Shown in pieces: positions 62,832 through 64,000 of a DNA stretch of 64,000 bases. Source of the stretch: Burkholderiales bacterium RIFCSPLOWO2_12_FULL_65_40 (GTDB taxonomy: Bacteria; Pseudomonadota; Gammaproteobacteria; Burkholderiales; Burkholderiaceae_C); contig MESL01000035.1 in assembly GCA_001770955.1 (NCBI GenBank), forward strand, positions 184,468-248,467. The letters are read 5' to 3'. Under the pieces are notes generated by a model. The model was not told where the DNA came from. It did not search any database and worked only from the letters and a program-made list of their open reading frames with translations. How positions within the stretch are numbered: position 1 is the stretch's first letter; each line of letters opens with the position of its first letter. The position numbers and the translations under genes are program-made.

Positions 62832-64000
62832 AGGGTGTAGAAGAAATCTATTTCAACCGCCCCAACAGCATGCGAGCCTGAGCGAGCCAAACCCAGGCCT
62901 GGGCATAAAACGGCTTGCGGTCGTGGTGCATCACCAGCCTGCGGTTGCGTTCCAGCCACGCATGGGTACGTTCCACCACCCAGCGCTTCTTGGCGATCAC
63001 CACAGGCTGCTCTTCCTTCCACAGAGGTTGCTGGGCATCGTCCCAACGGTGGCGGGCACTGTGGCGCACGATTTGCACTTTGACATCGTGCGCCTTTTCG
63101 ATCTGTTGGGCGCATTGCCCGGCATACGCGCTGTCGGCCCACAGCACCTTGAACGAACCACCCGTGCGTTTGCATGCCTGCGCCACAGTTTGCGCAGCCG
63201 CATCTCGGTCCTGCACGGCTGCGCTGGTAACCACCACCGCCAGCAGCAAGCCCAGCGTGTCCACCACCAGATGGCGCTTGCGCCCTTGTACCTTCTTGCC
63301 CGCATCGAAGCCCAGTGTGCCGCCCTGGGGACTGCCCCGGTTGGATTGGGAGTCGATGATGGCCTCGCTGGGTTGCTCGGCCCTGTCCAAACGTTGGCGC
63401 CATTGCTGGCGCAAGCGCTCGTGCAATGCTTCGAACTTGCCTTGCCGTGCCCAGCGCACAAAGGCCTTTTGCACCGACTGCCAGGGCGGATAGATCTGCG
63501 TGGGCAGGTTGCGCCAGGATGAGCCGGTGCGCAGCACGTAGCAACACGCTTCGACAACGCTGCGCCGGGAGTATGTCGCTGGTCTGCCACGCGAAGCCCG
63601 GCTCTGGCTCGAATAAGTCCTGGGCCAGCGCCCATTCGGCGTCGGTCAGGACTCCGGCAATGCCCGACGCGTTGCTGGGGCGATGCAGAGCGTTGTAGCC
63701 GTAACGCGTGCGCGGTTGCTGGGGCTTGGCGCGTGCCAGTTGCTGCTTGGGCCGTGTCCGTTGCAATCCAGCAGCTTTCAACGCTGCACGCATGGTCACC
63801 GCGCTGGGGGCGTTGCGGCCCATGCGTTCGCTCCAGGCCAAAGCCAACTCCGGCAGTGTTGCCTGGGGGTTGTCGCGCACCACTTCGCGCAAGGCTGCGT
63901 ACTCTGCAGCAGGAATCACGGGTGGTCGGCCTGTCTTTGCCATCGCATTGCTTCTGTGCAGTTGGTACGATGAGATGATAATTTATTTCTTCTACACCCT
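62832..64000 (-). mobile_element. IS5-family insertion sequence (ends at window edge)
   Basis: Perfect 16-base terminal inverted repeats, AGGGTGTAGAAGAAAT at 62832-62847 and its complement at 63985-64000, enclose 1169 bases with a transposase on the minus strand. The target duplication cannot be read because the right flank is outside the window. Confidence 0.9.
62848..63943 (-). CDS. IS5-family transposase, split over two reading frames
   Basis: The first frame (from ATG 63943) gives a helix-turn-helix front end (MAKTGRPPVIPAAEYAAL) and then VLTDAEWALAQDLFEPEPG. The family sequence continues (RGRPATYSRRSVVEACC) only in the next frame, so a +1 shift is needed near 63600. The second frame encodes a complete DDE domain to 62848: AIIDSQSNRG, VLWADSAYAG and RWVVERTHAWLERNRRL. 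No slippery run is seen at the shift, so mutation is as likely as programmed frameshifting. The N-terminal HTH recalls IS630-type fronts. Confidence 0.75.

Overview
The window looks like chromosome from a GC-rich denitrifying betaproteobacterium of the Comamonadaceae (Acidovorax, Alicycliphilus or Diaphorobacter type). This rests on the protein families and gene orders seen, and on a dispersed palindromic repeat that I associate with that family. No rRNA, tRNA or CRISPR array was recognised. Coding density is high and most neighbouring genes overlap by ATGA-type junctions.

Layout. 1-1.5 kb: a torF-glnK-amt nitrogen operon (minus strand) behind a sigma-54 promoter and an NtrC-like site. 1.5-10.7 kb: housekeeping genes (comM/yifB, DUF3617, a monooxygenase-fold protein, rsmE, amgK, lptD, surA, rsmA). 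10.7-21.8 kb: a complete nitrous oxide reductase locus, with apbE (NosX-type) and a lipoprotein cytochrome c facing DUF2946-nosZ-nosR-nosD-nosF-nosY-nosL plus a second NosL-like gene. 22.0-23.6 kb: an AT-richer island holding two integron-type gene cassettes with attC sites but no integrase, and a truncated IS110/IS1111-type transposase against the outer core site. 23.6-28.6 kb: creD with a small coupled gene, a TctE/TctD-like two-component system and a MarR regulator. 28.7-33.6 kb: recA-recX, argC, sucCD.

33.8-41.1 kb is a signalling block: CHASE2-Ser/Thr kinase, PP2C phosphatase, FHA protein, CHASE2-class III adenylate cyclase and an MBL-fold cyclic-nucleotide phosphodiesterase-like protein. 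It could couple protein phosphorylation to making and removing cAMP. 41.2-45.1 kb is a type IV pilin locus: two major-type pilins, each behind a sigma-54-like promoter, a TfpX/TfpZ accessory protein and a PglL/TfpO-like O-oligosaccharyltransferase. 45.1-52.3 kb: moaC, a BepA-like M48 protease, a holin-like protein, terC under a yybP-ykoY manganese riboswitch, small zinc-binding proteins, yaeQ, purB and a glutathione transferase.

52.4-60.3 kb is a long minus-strand operon: glutathione peroxidase, FAD oxidoreductase, DUF1365, cyclopropane-fatty-acid-synthase-like enzyme, chalcone-isomerase fold, MFS, DUF3833, SDR, SnoaL. It faces a MerR regulator (60416-61387) whose C-terminal half carries a W-x9-EH and E-x-H-x-x-G signature of B12-binding CarH/LitR photoreceptors, so light or singlet-oxygen control of membrane-lipid modification is likely. 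The window ends with a degenerate HD-GYP protein and an IS5-family element whose right inverted repeat is the last base of the window.

The most notable non-genic feature is the repeat family. At least eleven copies were found by eye: six between genes and five lying inside or across coding sequence, where several encode signal peptides or membrane segments.
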